A stretch of 56,920 nt of DNA from positions 1-56,920 of the IMG/VR virus record IMGVR_UViG_3300025120_014399. One strand, written 5' to 3'. A program made the translations under genes and the position numbers. Shown here piece by piece: positions 1 to 7,790 of the stretch (position 1 is the first letter of the stretch; every line of letters starts with the position of its first letter). The notes beneath the pieces were generated by a model. It had not been told where the DNA came from, ran no database searches, and was given only the letters and a program-made list of their open reading frames with translations. Source of the stretch: a virus.

Positions 1-1
1 A

Positions 2-373
2 AGAAAACACAAATACTTGTTTGAAAAATGGCTTGACACACCTAGGACATTTAATTCTTATATTGAAGATGATTTACATCACGAGGATATAACTCCAGAC
101 ATGTATATCAGCGGCATAAACGAGAAGTTTATCGATAATTCAATCACAGACTACATTCGTTTTGAAAGCATTAACAAAGACTATGATTTGTTAGCAAGCG
201 AAGTAATGCATGATCATCAAGAAATAAAACCGCTAGCTAGACTTAAAACAAATAAAAGAAAAATTAAAAAACACTATAGTTATTATTACAACAAAAATAT
301 CATAAAAAGAATTGAAAAATATTATCCAAAAACATTGGAAAAATTTAACTATTTGTTTAAAAAAAAGGACTAG
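2..373 (+). CDS. Sulfotransferase family protein, C-terminal part (5' end outside window)
   Basis: The reading frame is open to the left edge, so this is the end of a longer gene; an internal TTG at 17 is not needed as a start. The visible 123 residues resemble the C-terminal third of Sulfotransfer_2-type sulfotransferases, which move sulfate from PAPS to carbohydrates. The pieces that fit are the D-Y-I-R-F-E-S-I-N-K-D-Y stretch near residue 50 (family pattern: R-F-E-x-L-x-x-D-F) and the closing K-K-H-Y-x-x-Y-Y segment followed by a basic tail with F-x-Y-x-F. The PAPS-binding 5' loop lies upstream and cannot be checked. The stop lies 6 bases before clpS. The family call rests on recalled family patterns. 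Confidence 0.5.
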   Translation, partial: RKHKYLFEKWLDTPRTFNSYIEDDLHHEDITPDMYISGINEKFIDNSITDYIRFESINKDYDLLASEVMHDHQEIKPLARLKTNKRKIKKHYSYYYNKNIIKRIEKYYPKTLEKFNYLFKKKD

Positions 374-379
374 TTTAAC

Positions 380-715
380 ATGTCAAAAAAGAAAAAGAAT
401 CCTGTACGCGACGGTGGTACTGACTTACTCGACAAGGAAAAAGCAAAAAACAAAGTCAAGCCTCCGTCAAAATATCAAGTTGTCCTATACAATGATGATT
501 TTACCCCTATGGACTTGGTCGCTGCAATTCTTATAAAGATATTTAGAAAAAGCCAAGACTCAGCATGGGCTATTACCTTAGACGTGCACGAAAAAGGTAG
601 AGGAATTGCAGGAGGCCCGTATAGTAAAGAAATTGCAGAAATGAAAGCATCACAAGCAACTAATCTAGCAAGAACGTTAGGTTATCCGCTATTAGCAAAG
701 GAAGAAAAGGCTTAA
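380..715 (+). CDS. clpS: ClpS-like adaptor of the ClpAP protease
   Basis: This 111-residue protein has a basic N-terminal extension and then the ClpS core. The core shows V-V-L-Y-N-D-D-F-T-P-M-D near residue 35, V-H-E-K-G-R-G near residue 70, and a closing E-I-A-E-x-K-A-x-Q region. In bacteria ClpS binds the ClpA N-domain and delivers proteins with N-terminal Leu, Phe, Tyr or Trp for degradation. The acidic N-D-D motif that contacts the N-degron is kept. No ClpA or ClpP is visible here, so it presumably works with the host protease. The length matches bacterial ClpS (about 105 residues). The next gene starts 3 bases downstream. Confidence 0.9.
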   Translation: MSKKKKNPVRDGGTDLLDKEKAKNKVKPPSKYQVVLYNDDFTPMDLVAAILIKIFRKSQDSAWAITLDVHEKGRGIAGGPYSKEIAEMKASQATNLARTLGYPLLAKEEKA

Positions 716-717
716 CA

Positions 718-1176
718 ATGAAAAAAGAATTACAAGAAAAATTATTTAAAAGCTATCCGGATTTATTTGTTCAAAAAGACTTATCTGTGCAAAAATCAGC
801 CATGTCTTGGGGAATATGTTGTGGTGACGGATGGTACGACATTATAGAATTGTTGTGTGCACATATACAGAACAGAATAGAAAACGTTAACAGACGTATT
901 GATTATAAATTAAAAGAAGACGGTCCTTCCCTTGTTCCATATAACCCGGGTTACTTAAAATGTGAGGTCACGCAAGTTAAAGAAAAATTTGGTGGACTAA
1001 GATTTTATGTTGATTGTAATGATGACTACATTGATGGGTTAATATCACTAGCTGAAGGAATGTCATATAAGACCTGTTCTGAGTGTGGAGAAAAATCTTC
1101 AAATCAAGTCAAACGAGGCTGGATATATACTTTGTGTAGCCCTTGTAGAAATAAAATGACAAATGAAAAAAAATAA
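718..1176 (+). CDS. Conserved phage-type hypothetical protein with C-terminal zinc ribbon
   Basis: This is a 152-residue protein of unknown function. It contains W-G-I-C-C-G-D-G-W-Y-D near residue 31, then Q-V-K-E-K-F-G-G-L-R-F-Y near residue 85, and a four-cysteine zinc-ribbon pattern at the end (C-S-E-C about 28 residues from the C terminus, and C-S-P-C). The G-D-G-W and K-F-G-G-L-R-F blocks recur in small phage proteins of no assigned role. It lies directly after clpS and overlaps the metallophosphoesterase gene by 14 bases, so the genes are likely co-transcribed. The zinc ribbon suggests nucleic acid or protein binding, but that is inference. Confidence 0.7.
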   Translation: MKKELQEKLFKSYPDLFVQKDLSVQKSAMSWGICCGDGWYDIIELLCAHIQNRIENVNRRIDYKLKEDGPSLVPYNPGYLKCEVTQVKEKFGGLRFYVDCNDDYIDGLISLAEGMSYKTCSECGEKSSNQVKRGWIYTLCSPCRNKMTNEKK

Positions 1177-1852
1177 AGACTGGGTAAGATTAATAATTTC
1201 TGACACACATATTGGTGCCGCATACTCAAAAGAGGCAGCATTACAAAAATTTTTAAAGTCTTCGGAGTATGATGAATTAATTTTAGCTGGTGATATTGTC
1301 GAGTTTTTAAGAAAGCCTGAATTTACTATTGACGCTTTTGATATCATAAAACACGTGTTAGACAATGATAAAAAAGTAGTGTATATTGTAGGCAACCATG
1401 ATGATGCACTAGACAAGTTTATCGGAAAAGAATTGTCAGGAGTTGAGTTTGTCAAAAGTTATGAGTTTGATTACGTTGGAAGAAAATATAGAATACAGCA
1501 TGGCGATCAGTATGATACCGGTCTGGTAAAATGGCGCTTTACAATTGAATTTATTTCTTTTATTCAAAATATGATAGAGCGGATATTCAAGATCGATCTA
1601 ACAACTTGGTGGGCAAATAGACAGCTTAAGAAAAGAAGTCTTAAAAGAATATGGGATCTAGTCAAGTGGAATGAAGATGCTGATGTTTTCATTATGGGAC
1701 ATACTCATAATCCAGAAGTACTTATATGGGTTGACAAGAATGAAAGAATAAAAACATATGTCAATACTGGAGACTGGGTTGATAACTGTACGTATGTTAT
1801 AATAAAAGACGGTCAAGTAAGATTAAGGAAATGGGATCACAAACTCGTGTAA
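1163..1852 (+). CDS. Calcineurin-like metallophosphoesterase (LpxH-like group)
   Basis: This 229-residue protein carries the metallophosphoesterase metal ligands in order: S-D-T-H near residue 13, A-G-D near residue 42, G-N-H-D near residue 75, Q-H-G-D near residue 112, and G-H-T-H near residue 178, followed by N-T-G-D-W-V. The spacing and the closing N-T-G-D-W motif resemble UDP-2,3-diacylglucosamine hydrolase-like phosphoesterases. A role in lipid A chemistry cannot be claimed; other members cleave phosphodiesters or nucleotides. The gene starts inside the preceding gene. It is followed by a TATAAT-type promoter and dnaE. Confidence 0.85.
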   Translation: MKKNKDWVRLIISDTHIGAAYSKEAALQKFLKSSEYDELILAGDIVEFLRKPEFTIDAFDIIKHVLDNDKKVVYIVGNHDDALDKFIGKELSGVEFVKSYEFDYVGRKYRIQHGDQYDTGLVKWRFTIEFISFIQNMIERIFKIDLTTWWANRQLKKRSLKRIWDLVKWNEDADVFIMGHTHNPEVLIWVDKNERIKTYVNTGDWVDNCTYVIIKDGQVRLRKWDHKLV

Positions 1853-1869
1853 ACAGTTTTCTTTTATGA

Positions 1870-1875
1870 TATAAT
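1870..1875 (+). promoter_or_regulatory. Putative -10 box (TATAAT) upstream of dnaE
   Basis: A perfect TATAAT lies 19 bases before the dnaE start codon, in the only gap of this part of the cluster. A strong Shine-Dalgarno (AAAGGAG) follows. No TTGACA-like -35 box is seen at normal spacing. The genome is AT-rich, so the call rests on position as well as sequence. Confidence 0.45.
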
Positions 1876-1894
1876 AAAAATAAAAAGGAGCATT

Positions 1895-4800
1895 ATGAGT
1901 TTATTAATACCACCACCCACTAAGTTTGTTGGACTTCATGGTCACACAGGATTTTCGGTCTTTGACGGCTTAGGATATCCATCTGATCATATTGATTTCG
2001 TTCTAGAGAACGGTATGGATGCATGGGGTTTGACTGATCATGGAAACGGATCCGGTCTAGCACACGCACACAAGCATGCAACAAAAATACAAAAAAGCGG
2101 ACGCAAGTACAGACAAATATACGGTTGCGAGTTTTACTTTGTACCTTCGTTAAAAGACTGGAAAGGTGATTACGAACAAGCTAAAATTGACCGAATTGCT
2201 GCAAAGCAAAAAGCAATCAAGGAAGAAGGCGAAGGCGGTCACATTATTGAAAACGAAGAAGAAACAAAGACCTTTGACCTAGGCAAAGACGAATGGAAAC
2301 GACGATATCATCTGGTTATTACTGCACAAAATGCTGAAGGTTTACGCAACCTCTTTACTTTAATTAAACGTGGGTATACTGAAGGCTTCTATAGATACCC
2401 ACGTATTGACTTTGACCTGCTTAAAAAGCACGGGAAGGGTTTAAATGTTTCCACAGCATGTTTAGGTGGCATTTATTCGAATAGAATTATGCGAGGTAAT
2501 GCTTTAAAAATAGGCGACGAAAAGATACAACAACAATTACATTATCTTTCTGATAGATTTGTCGATGCTGTTGGTGAAGATAATTTCTATCTTGAATTAC
2601 AGTTTAACCGACTTAAGCAACAGCATCTTGTAAATCATCATTTACTTCGTCATTCTGATCAAACAGGATTACAGTGTATTTCAACTCCTGACTCTCATTA
2701 CTATGCTCAGGACAAATGGGAAGCCCGCGAGCTATACAAGAAACTTGGCTGGATGGGCAATAATCCTTCCCCTCTGCCAGAATTCGAAGACTTGAAATGC
2801 GAACTATATCCTAAAAACGCTCAACAAATGTGGGCTGAATTTACCAGGCATTATGATGAATACGAAGATACTTACAAAGGCTATGAAGAAAAAGTTAAAC
2901 AATCAATTGAAGTCACATACGACATTGCTTGGGAAAAGTGCGAGGATTGTTGGATTGATACTTCTGTTAAGCTTCCCGATTTCAATAAGCCTGACGCGAC
3001 TGCTTTTCAACAACTGGCAGAAAAGGTCAAGACAGCGCTTGTTAAAGAAGAACTGCATACAAATCAAGAATACGTCGACAGAGCAAAAGCAGAACTCGAA
3101 GACATTAAATTCCTAGGATTTGAAAACTACTTTTTAGTAATGAACGAAGTATTTCATAAAGCTGCTGATCATACGTTGTTTGGTGCAGCACGTGGCTCCG
3201 GCGGCGGATCCTTAGTCAACTTTCTTTTAGGTATAACACAGGTAGATCCGCTTAAGTATGATTTACTATGGGAACGTTTTTTAGGGCGACATCGAACATC
3301 ATGGCCAGATATTGATTCTGATGCTGGCGATCGTGATGCACTTATTAATGCAGCTCGTGAGTTGTATGGTAATGAAGCAGTTATTCCAGTAAGTAACTTT
3401 AATACTCTTAAGTTAAAGTCGTTAGTTAAAGATATCGCAAAGTTCTATAAAATAGATTTTACTGAAGTAAATAAGATGACCGGCCCACTTCAAGATGAGG
3501 TGATGTCGCAAGCACGTGATTCAAACACAGAGAAGTCTGTATTTGTCTTAAAGCACGAAGATTGTATGAAATATTCAAAAGGTTATGGCTCTTTTATGGA
3601 AAAATATCCAAAAGTAAAGGATCATATTGAAGCCTTGTTTATGCAAAACAGATCTGTAGGTCGTCATGCCGGCGGGGTTATTATTGGTCCTCCCAAAGCC
3701 TTAGAGCAATCAATGCCAATTATCGGTGTACGAGGCGAATTGCAAACTCCGTGGACAGAAGGTATGAACTTTCGCAATCTAGAAGACAACGGTTTTATTA
3801 AGTTTGACTTTTTAGGGTTAACACTGTTAAAAGATGTTGAAAACTGTATTAGGCGTATCATGACACGTGAAAACAGCAAAGAGCCGACGTTTTTAGAAAT
3901 CAGAGACTGGTTTGATGATCATCTTAATTGTCGATATGTCGAACAAGACGATCCAGAAGTGTGGAAGCATGTATATCATCAGCGTAGAAAAGTAGGAATA
4001 TTTCAGTTTACTGCCGAAGGTGCTCGGCGTTTTTGTGAAGATGCAAAACCAACAGCAATTATTGAGCTAGCAGCATTAACTGCAATCTATAGACCGGGGC
4101 CTCTTAAAGCAAATGTACATTTAAAATATGTTAAAGATAAAGCGCGTGCTGATGAAATTGTGTATGCGCATCCTATCATTAAGGATGTCTTAGGTCCTAC
4201 ATTTGGTCACGTTACTTTTCAAGAACAGTTCATGGTGCTAGCACAGAGGTTAGGTGGGTTTAGTCCGGCTGAGTCTGATAAGCTTCGAAAGACACTAGTT
4301 AAGAAGTCACTGGATACAATGGGTAAAAAAGGTGGTGAAAGAGAAGCTGCTAGACAAAAGTTTGTTAAGGGCGCAAAAGAAATAAATGATGTGCCTGAAC
4401 ATGTTTCGCAAGAATTGTGGGAACGTATTGAATTTTTCTCTGTATACGGATTTAATAAATCACATGCTGTTGCATATGCACTCGGATCTTACTATGCAGC
4501 ATGGCTTCATACATATCATGAAACAGATTGGTTATCAACAATTCTCGAGTCTGAAAACAACAATCCAAAAAATCTTTCAAAAGCAATATCTGAAATTAAA
4601 GCAATGGGCTATGAAATAAGCACCCATGATGTTAACGAGTCAGGTCTTAGCTGGAATTATTCGGAAAAGAAAAATGCATTTATTCCGCCTCTAAATTCAA
4701 TAAAAGGTCTAGGGATTAATGCAGTTAGAGAAATCATGGCAAATCGACCTTATAGTTCTTTAGACCAGATGCTGTATGATGATACAGGTAAGTGGTACCA

Positions 4801-5410
4801 CTCAAAACTTAATAAGACGGGTTTCGCTGCTCTTTGCAAAGTAGAGGCACTTGATGCACTTGAAGAAATGTGGAAAGGCGATATTAAAAATCATAGGCAG
4901 CTTCATGAAATTATAATTGAAAGCTATGACAAACTTAAAAAATCAAAGTTTGGAATGACGTTGCGTCAAGCAAAGAAATTAGACGCAGATCCATTACTTC
5001 CACTACTTATTGAAAGCACACAAGGCGCAAAAGACTGGTCGCGTGTCGAAAAACTTCAAATGTATCAAGATATGTGCTCAGCAACACGGGATGACCTAGC
5101 TTTTCCAGATGATTTAATGGATAAGATCAAGAACAGCAATGTCAAGTCAGTTCTTAAATTTGATCCACATGAAAAAGGTATTGGATGGTTTTGTGTTGTT
5201 GAGTGGATTAAGAAGATAACACGTAATAAAAAAGTATTTTATCGTGTTAAAATAACAGATGATGAAAGCAACACGGGATGGCTTAGAATATGGGGAGAAA
5301 TACCCGATACAATGCAGCCTTATACAATATGGTTAACAGAAACCAAAAACGATCCAAACTGGGGTTGCTCAACTAGTTCTAGAAAAGTAAGACCCTTGGT
5401 GGTGTCATGA
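1895..5410 (+). CDS. dnaE: DNA polymerase III alpha subunit (DnaE-type replicative polymerase)
   Basis: At 1171 residues this is full length for the DnaE family (E. coli 1160). It begins with a PHP domain: L-H-G-H-T-G-F at residues 14-20 and L-T-D-H-G-N-G near residue 46. The palm follows, with G-A-A-R-G-S-G-G-G near residue 430, the catalytic P-D-I-D-S-D at 471-476, and R-H-A-G-G-V-I-I plus K-F-D-F-L-G for the third aspartate. The fingers and a helix-hairpin-helix segment (I-K-G-L-G-I-N-A-V) follow. A shorter OB-like tail ends the protein. It should be the chain-elongating polymerase of the phage, perhaps with the DnaQ-like exonuclease at 55861. No clamp loader or beta clamp is seen in the window. 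Confidence 0.95.
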   Translation: MSLLIPPPTKFVGLHGHTGFSVFDGLGYPSDHIDFVLENGMDAWGLTDHGNGSGLAHAHKHATKIQKSGRKYRQIYGCEFYFVPSLKDWKGDYEQAKIDRIAAKQKAIKEEGEGGHIIENEEETKTFDLGKDEWKRRYHLVITAQNAEGLRNLFTLIKRGYTEGFYRYPRIDFDLLKKHGKGLNVSTACLGGIYSNRIMRGNALKIGDEKIQQQLHYLSDRFVDAVGEDNFYLELQFNRLKQQHLVNHHLLRHSDQTGLQCISTPDSHYYAQDKWEARELYKKLGWMGNNPSPLPEFEDLKCELYPKNAQQMWAEFTRHYDEYEDTYKGYEEKVKQSIEVTYDIAWEKCEDCWIDTSVKLPDFNKPDATAFQQLAEKVKTALVKEELHTNQEYVDRAKAELEDIKFLGFENYFLVMNEVFHKAADHTLFGAARGSGGGSLVNFLLGITQVDPLKYDLLWERFLGRHRTSWPDIDSDAGDRDALINAARELYGNEAVIPVSNFNTLKLKSLVKDIAKFYKIDFTEVNKMTGPLQDEVMSQARDSNTEKSVFVLKHEDCMKYSKGYGSFMEKYPKVKDHIEALFMQNRSVGRHAGGVIIGPPKALEQSMPIIGVRGELQTPWTEGMNFRNLEDNGFIKFDFLGLTLLKDVENCIRRIMTRENSKEPTFLEIRDWFDDHLNCRYVEQDDPEVWKHVYHQRRKVGIFQFTAEGARRFCEDAKPTAIIELAALTAIYRPGPLKANVHLKYVKDKARADEIVYAHPIIKDVLGPTFGHVTFQEQFMVLAQRLGGFSPAESDKLRKTLVKKSLDTMGKKGGEREAARQKFVKGAKEINDVPEHVSQELWERIEFFSVYGFNKSHAVAYALGSYYAAWLHTYHETDWLSTILESENNNPKNLSKAISEIKAMGYEISTHDVNESGLSWNYSEKKNAFIPPLNSIKGLGINAVREIMANRPYSSLDQMLYDDTGKWYHSKLNKTGFAALCKVEALDALEEMWKGDIKNHRQLHEIIIESYDKLKKSKFGMTLRQAKKLDADPLLPLLIESTQGAKDWSRVEKLQMYQDMCSATRDDLAFPDDLMDKIKNSNVKSVLKFDPHEKGIGWFCVVEWIKKITRNKKVFYRVKITDDESNTGWLRIWGEIPDTMQPYTIWLTETKNDPNWGCSTSSRKVRPLVVS

Positions 5411-5559
5411 AATTTGCTAGTATTGTAAGACATATAAAAACAGGAATGAAAGGCGTGGTAGTAAATATAAAAGAAGAGTACGCAGAAATAATATGGATGA
5501 AAGAAGGCATGTACAATTCCGAATTAGTTTGTATTAAAGAACTGAAGGAGATCAAATGA
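5407..5559 (+). CDS. Small hypothetical protein, SH3-like/KOW-like
   Basis: This 50-residue protein begins with ATG overlapping the dnaE stop (ATGA) and ends overlapping the next start in the same way. It has alternating beta-type segments (M-K-G-V-V-V-N-I, Y-A-E-I-I-W) of the kind found in small SH3-like barrels. It is the first of three such genes in a row. The function is unknown. Tight translational coupling supports it as real. Confidence 0.6.
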   Translation: MKFASIVRHIKTGMKGVVVNIKEEYAEIIWMKEGMYNSELVCIKELKEIK

Positions 5560-5717
5560 AAGACGGAACAGTAATTGAATATTTCTCCCCATGGGAAAAG
5601 AAGATATATATAGGAATGGTAATAAAAAAAGCGTCAAGTGGTTGGTGGGTTCTGTGGGAAGATGGTACACACAAAATTTTACTTAAAAGACTGAAAAAAC
5701 ATACAAAAATCATATGA
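5556..5717 (+). CDS. Small hypothetical protein, SH3-like
   Basis: This is a 53-residue protein between two ATGA overlaps. It reads as a small beta barrel: G-T-V-I-E-Y-F, I-G-M-V-I-K-K, then W-W-V-L-W-E-D-G-T-H and a basic end. The W-x-x-L-W-E-D-G pattern matches the T-I-L-L-Q-D-G pattern of the next gene, so the two may be paralogues. The function is unknown. Confidence 0.6.
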   Translation: MKDGTVIEYFSPWEKKIYIGMVIKKASSGWWVLWEDGTHKILLKRLKKHTKII

Positions 5718-5908
5718 AGCCAGGTGATCTAGTAAAGTGGACTTTTGCAAAAACTTCAGACACATATAATCCCAATAATAAATTTTACATTGGTATTCTT
5801 TTAGAGCCTGAAAAATTACCAAAAGGTTCATGGACAATACTTCTTCAAGACGGTGAAAGAGTACATGCAGACATAACAGAAATAGAACTAATTAGAGAAT
5901 GTAAATAG
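5714..5908 (+). CDS. Small SH3-like protein starting with M-K-P-G-D
   Basis: This is a 64-residue protein. The opening M-K-P-G-D-L-V-K-W, a middle I-G-I-L-L segment and W-T-I-L-L-Q-D-G-E-R fit a five-stranded SH3-like barrel. The same P-G-D/V-G-D opening occurs in genes at 26965, 27605, 33018, 43314 and 54450, so it belongs to a scattered family in this phage. The function is unknown; it could be a small host-protein-binding module. Confidence 0.7.
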   Translation: MKPGDLVKWTFAKTSDTYNPNNKFYIGILLEPEKLPKGSWTILLQDGERVHADITEIELIRECK

Positions 5909-5921
5909 GAAATAAAGTGAT

Positions 5922-5927
5922 TATAAT
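5922..5927 (+). promoter_or_regulatory. Putative -10 box (TATAAT) upstream of the nucleotide-kinase gene
   Basis: TATAAT in a T-TATAATA context lies 27 bases before the TTG start at 5955, in a 46-base gap. The Shine-Dalgarno GAGGTG follows. No clear -35 box is seen. Confidence 0.4.
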
Positions 5928-5954
5928 AAAATGTTTGAAACAAAGAGGTGAAAT

Positions 5955-6863
5955 TTGATTAAAAGGCCGATCAATTATATTTTTCTAGAAGGCCCTGACC
6001 TGTCAGGAAAAACAACGATGTATGAAAAAATACATAAACATTCTAACTATAGGTGGAATATTCAAGATCGATCAGCCTTATCAATGCTAGTTCATGCAAA
6101 ATACTATGGAAGGGATACTTTTTCAGCAGTTGAGCAGTTAAGATCAGAAATTTATAATCTAAATAACATAATGATCATATTATTGCCTAAATGGGATGAG
6201 GTTGCCCGACGTTTTAACTTAAGAGGCGATCCAATACAAAACATTACATCATTAAAAAAGCTGTACGATTTGTTTACTGAAGCTGCAGAAGAATTATCTG
6301 CACTACCTAACGTAATAGTAATTAACGGCATCGCAGATGATTACATAGTTAGGTACACGTTGCGAAAATTAGCTGAATATGAAAACACATGCATAAAAGA
6401 CCTTCAAAAAAATTGTATGAATATGTGTTTAGGGCAAGACTCTAAAGAAGCGATTGGAATTAATTTTACTCTTTATGATGACGGTAAATTTGAAGGTATT
6501 GATAAAGATGATCTTTTGTATGAAAAAGAAGTTGAATATTATGACAATATCATCTTGGAAATAAAACAAAAAATAAAAAATGAACTAGCAGGTATCAATC
6601 AGTACAATAGAAAAGAAACTTATGAAAGCCGGCGCTTTATTTATAACTCTGACACGTGCATTTCTTTGGCTCACTTTTTATTAAGAAAGGATTCATTAGA
6701 CTGCAAGTTTTTTTTAAGATCTTCAAATGTCAAAGATACACTTTATTTTGATCTTAACTTTCTTAACCATATCGCCAGTATTGTATACAGTGAGTTAAAT
6801 GCTACAGGAAGATACTGCAAAATGAATTTTGTAATTAATTCCGGCCATGTAATCGAGGACTAA
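5955..6863 (+). CDS. P-loop (deoxy)nucleotide kinase fused to a thymidylate-synthase-like C-terminal domain
   Basis: This 302-residue protein starts with TTG behind GAGGTG. Residues 1-130 look like a thymidylate/deoxynucleoside kinase, with L-E-G-P-D-L-S-G-K-T-T at residues 11-21 and a D-R-S near residue 37. The last 90 residues resemble the C-terminal half of ThyA-type enzymes. F-F-L-R-S-S-N-V is followed by D-L-N-F-L-N-H-I-A, comparable to the R-S-N-D/F-N-I region, and the protein ends with I-N-S-G-H-V-I-E, comparable to the S-A-H-I-Y-E end of ThyA. The ThyA active-site P-C-H is not visible, so this domain may bind nucleotide without synthase activity. Neighbours are dut and tdk. Confidence 0.65.
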   Translation: MIKRPINYIFLEGPDLSGKTTMYEKIHKHSNYRWNIQDRSALSMLVHAKYYGRDTFSAVEQLRSEIYNLNNIMIILLPKWDEVARRFNLRGDPIQNITSLKKLYDLFTEAAEELSALPNVIVINGIADDYIVRYTLRKLAEYENTCIKDLQKNCMNMCLGQDSKEAIGINFTLYDDGKFEGIDKDDLLYEKEVEYYDNIILEIKQKIKNELAGINQYNRKETYESRRFIYNSDTCISLAHFLLRKDSLDCKFFLRSSNVKDTLYFDLNFLNHIASIVYSELNATGRYCKMNFVINSGHVIED

Positions 6864-6865
6864 AG

Positions 6866-7318
6866 ATGATAAGAAATAAAAATGTATTTGAATGTATTTT
6901 CAAAGACGGAAAGATATGGTTCCCTAACTACGTTTTTTGGGGCCCGCCTAGTCATGGACATATGCGAAGATCAACGATTTTTAAGAAATTATTTCCAGAT
7001 GTAGTATCTAGTATTTCTACAAAAGAAACATGGGAAAATCTTAAAAAAAACAGCTGGAAAGACAGACGAGTTTTTAAGTACAATGAAGCTTCGGGTGTTT
7101 TAAAAGAAGTAGACTACAAAAAATTCTTTACAAATTCTTACGGCTTCATTGTTAAGGAAGGGCAAAGATTTAAAATCAGCACTGGAATTTACACAATAGA
7201 TCACTTAGAAGTAATCCGATATGCAGGATTAATTGCAACTTACAACAATAAAAAAGACATTAAAAAAACAAACGTAAGTTCAATGTCTTGGAATGAAAAA
7301 AATAACTATTGGGAGTAG
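6866..7318 (+). CDS. Hypothetical protein
   Basis: This is a 150-residue basic protein with no motif I recognise. It has an aromatic N-terminal half (I-W-F-P-N-Y-V-F-W-G-P-P) and many lysines. It starts 3 bases after the kinase fusion and its stop lies 2 bases before the dUTPase start, so it is part of the nucleotide-metabolism operon. No signal peptide or membrane segment is apparent. Confidence 0.55.
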   Translation: MIRNKNVFECIFKDGKIWFPNYVFWGPPSHGHMRRSTIFKKLFPDVVSSISTKETWENLKKNSWKDRRVFKYNEASGVLKEVDYKKFFTNSYGFIVKEGQRFKISTGIYTIDHLEVIRYAGLIATYNNKKDIKKTNVSSMSWNEKNNYWE

Positions 7319-7320
7319 AA

Positions 7321-7737
7321 ATGAAAATTAAAATAAAAAAATTGAATAACAATGCAATCATACCCACATATGCAAAATCTGGTGACGCGGGCATGGATTT
7401 AACAGCAGCCTGGCAGAAAAAAGAGTTTGACTTGGTTACGTATGGAACAGGATTGGCTGTTGAGATTCCAACCGGATATGTAGGTCTTCTTTTTCCTCGA
7501 TCTTCTGTCTATAAGACTAAAATGTTTTTAACAAATTGTGTAGGAGTAATCGATTCCGGGTATAGAGGCGAAATAATGATGAAGTTTGAAATGATGGATT
7601 CTAATCATATGTACAAAGTGGGCGATAGAATAGGGCAGATTATTGTTCTGCCTTATCCTGAAATTGAATTTGAAGAAGTTGACAGCCTAGATAAGTCTGA
7701 TAGAGGCCTCGGCGGGTTTGGCAGTACCGGGACTTAA
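7321..7737 (+). CDS. dut: dUTP diphosphatase (dUTPase, trimeric type)
   Basis: All five trimeric dUTPase motifs are present in about 138 residues: S-G-D-A-G-M-D-L near residue 20, P-R-S-S near residue 60, G-V-I-D-S-G-Y-R-G-E near residue 75, G-D-R-I-G-Q near residue 102, and the glycine-rich R-G-L-G-G-F-G-S-T-G at the C terminus. The enzyme hydrolyses dUTP to dUMP, which protects DNA from uracil and feeds thymidylate synthesis. I chose the ATG at 7321 because GGGAG lies just upstream; the in-frame TTG at 7309 lies inside the previous gene. Confidence 0.96.
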   Translation: MKIKIKKLNNNAIIPTYAKSGDAGMDLTAAWQKKEFDLVTYGTGLAVEIPTGYVGLLFPRSSVYKTKMFLTNCVGVIDSGYRGEIMMKFEMMDSNHMYKVGDRIGQIIVLPYPEIEFEEVDSLDKSDRGLGGFGSTGT

Positions 7738-7765
7738 ATTTTTTATAAAATCACATATTACAGAT

Positions 7766-7771
7766 TATAAT
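7766..7771 (+). promoter_or_regulatory. Putative -10 box (TATAAT) upstream of the epimerase gene
   Basis: TATAAT within ATTATAATATA lies 19 bases before the start at 7791, in a 53-base AT-rich gap. GGAG lies between it and the ATG. No -35 box is obvious. Confidence 0.45.
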
Positions 7772-7790
7772 ATAAAAAAATGGAGAAAAA

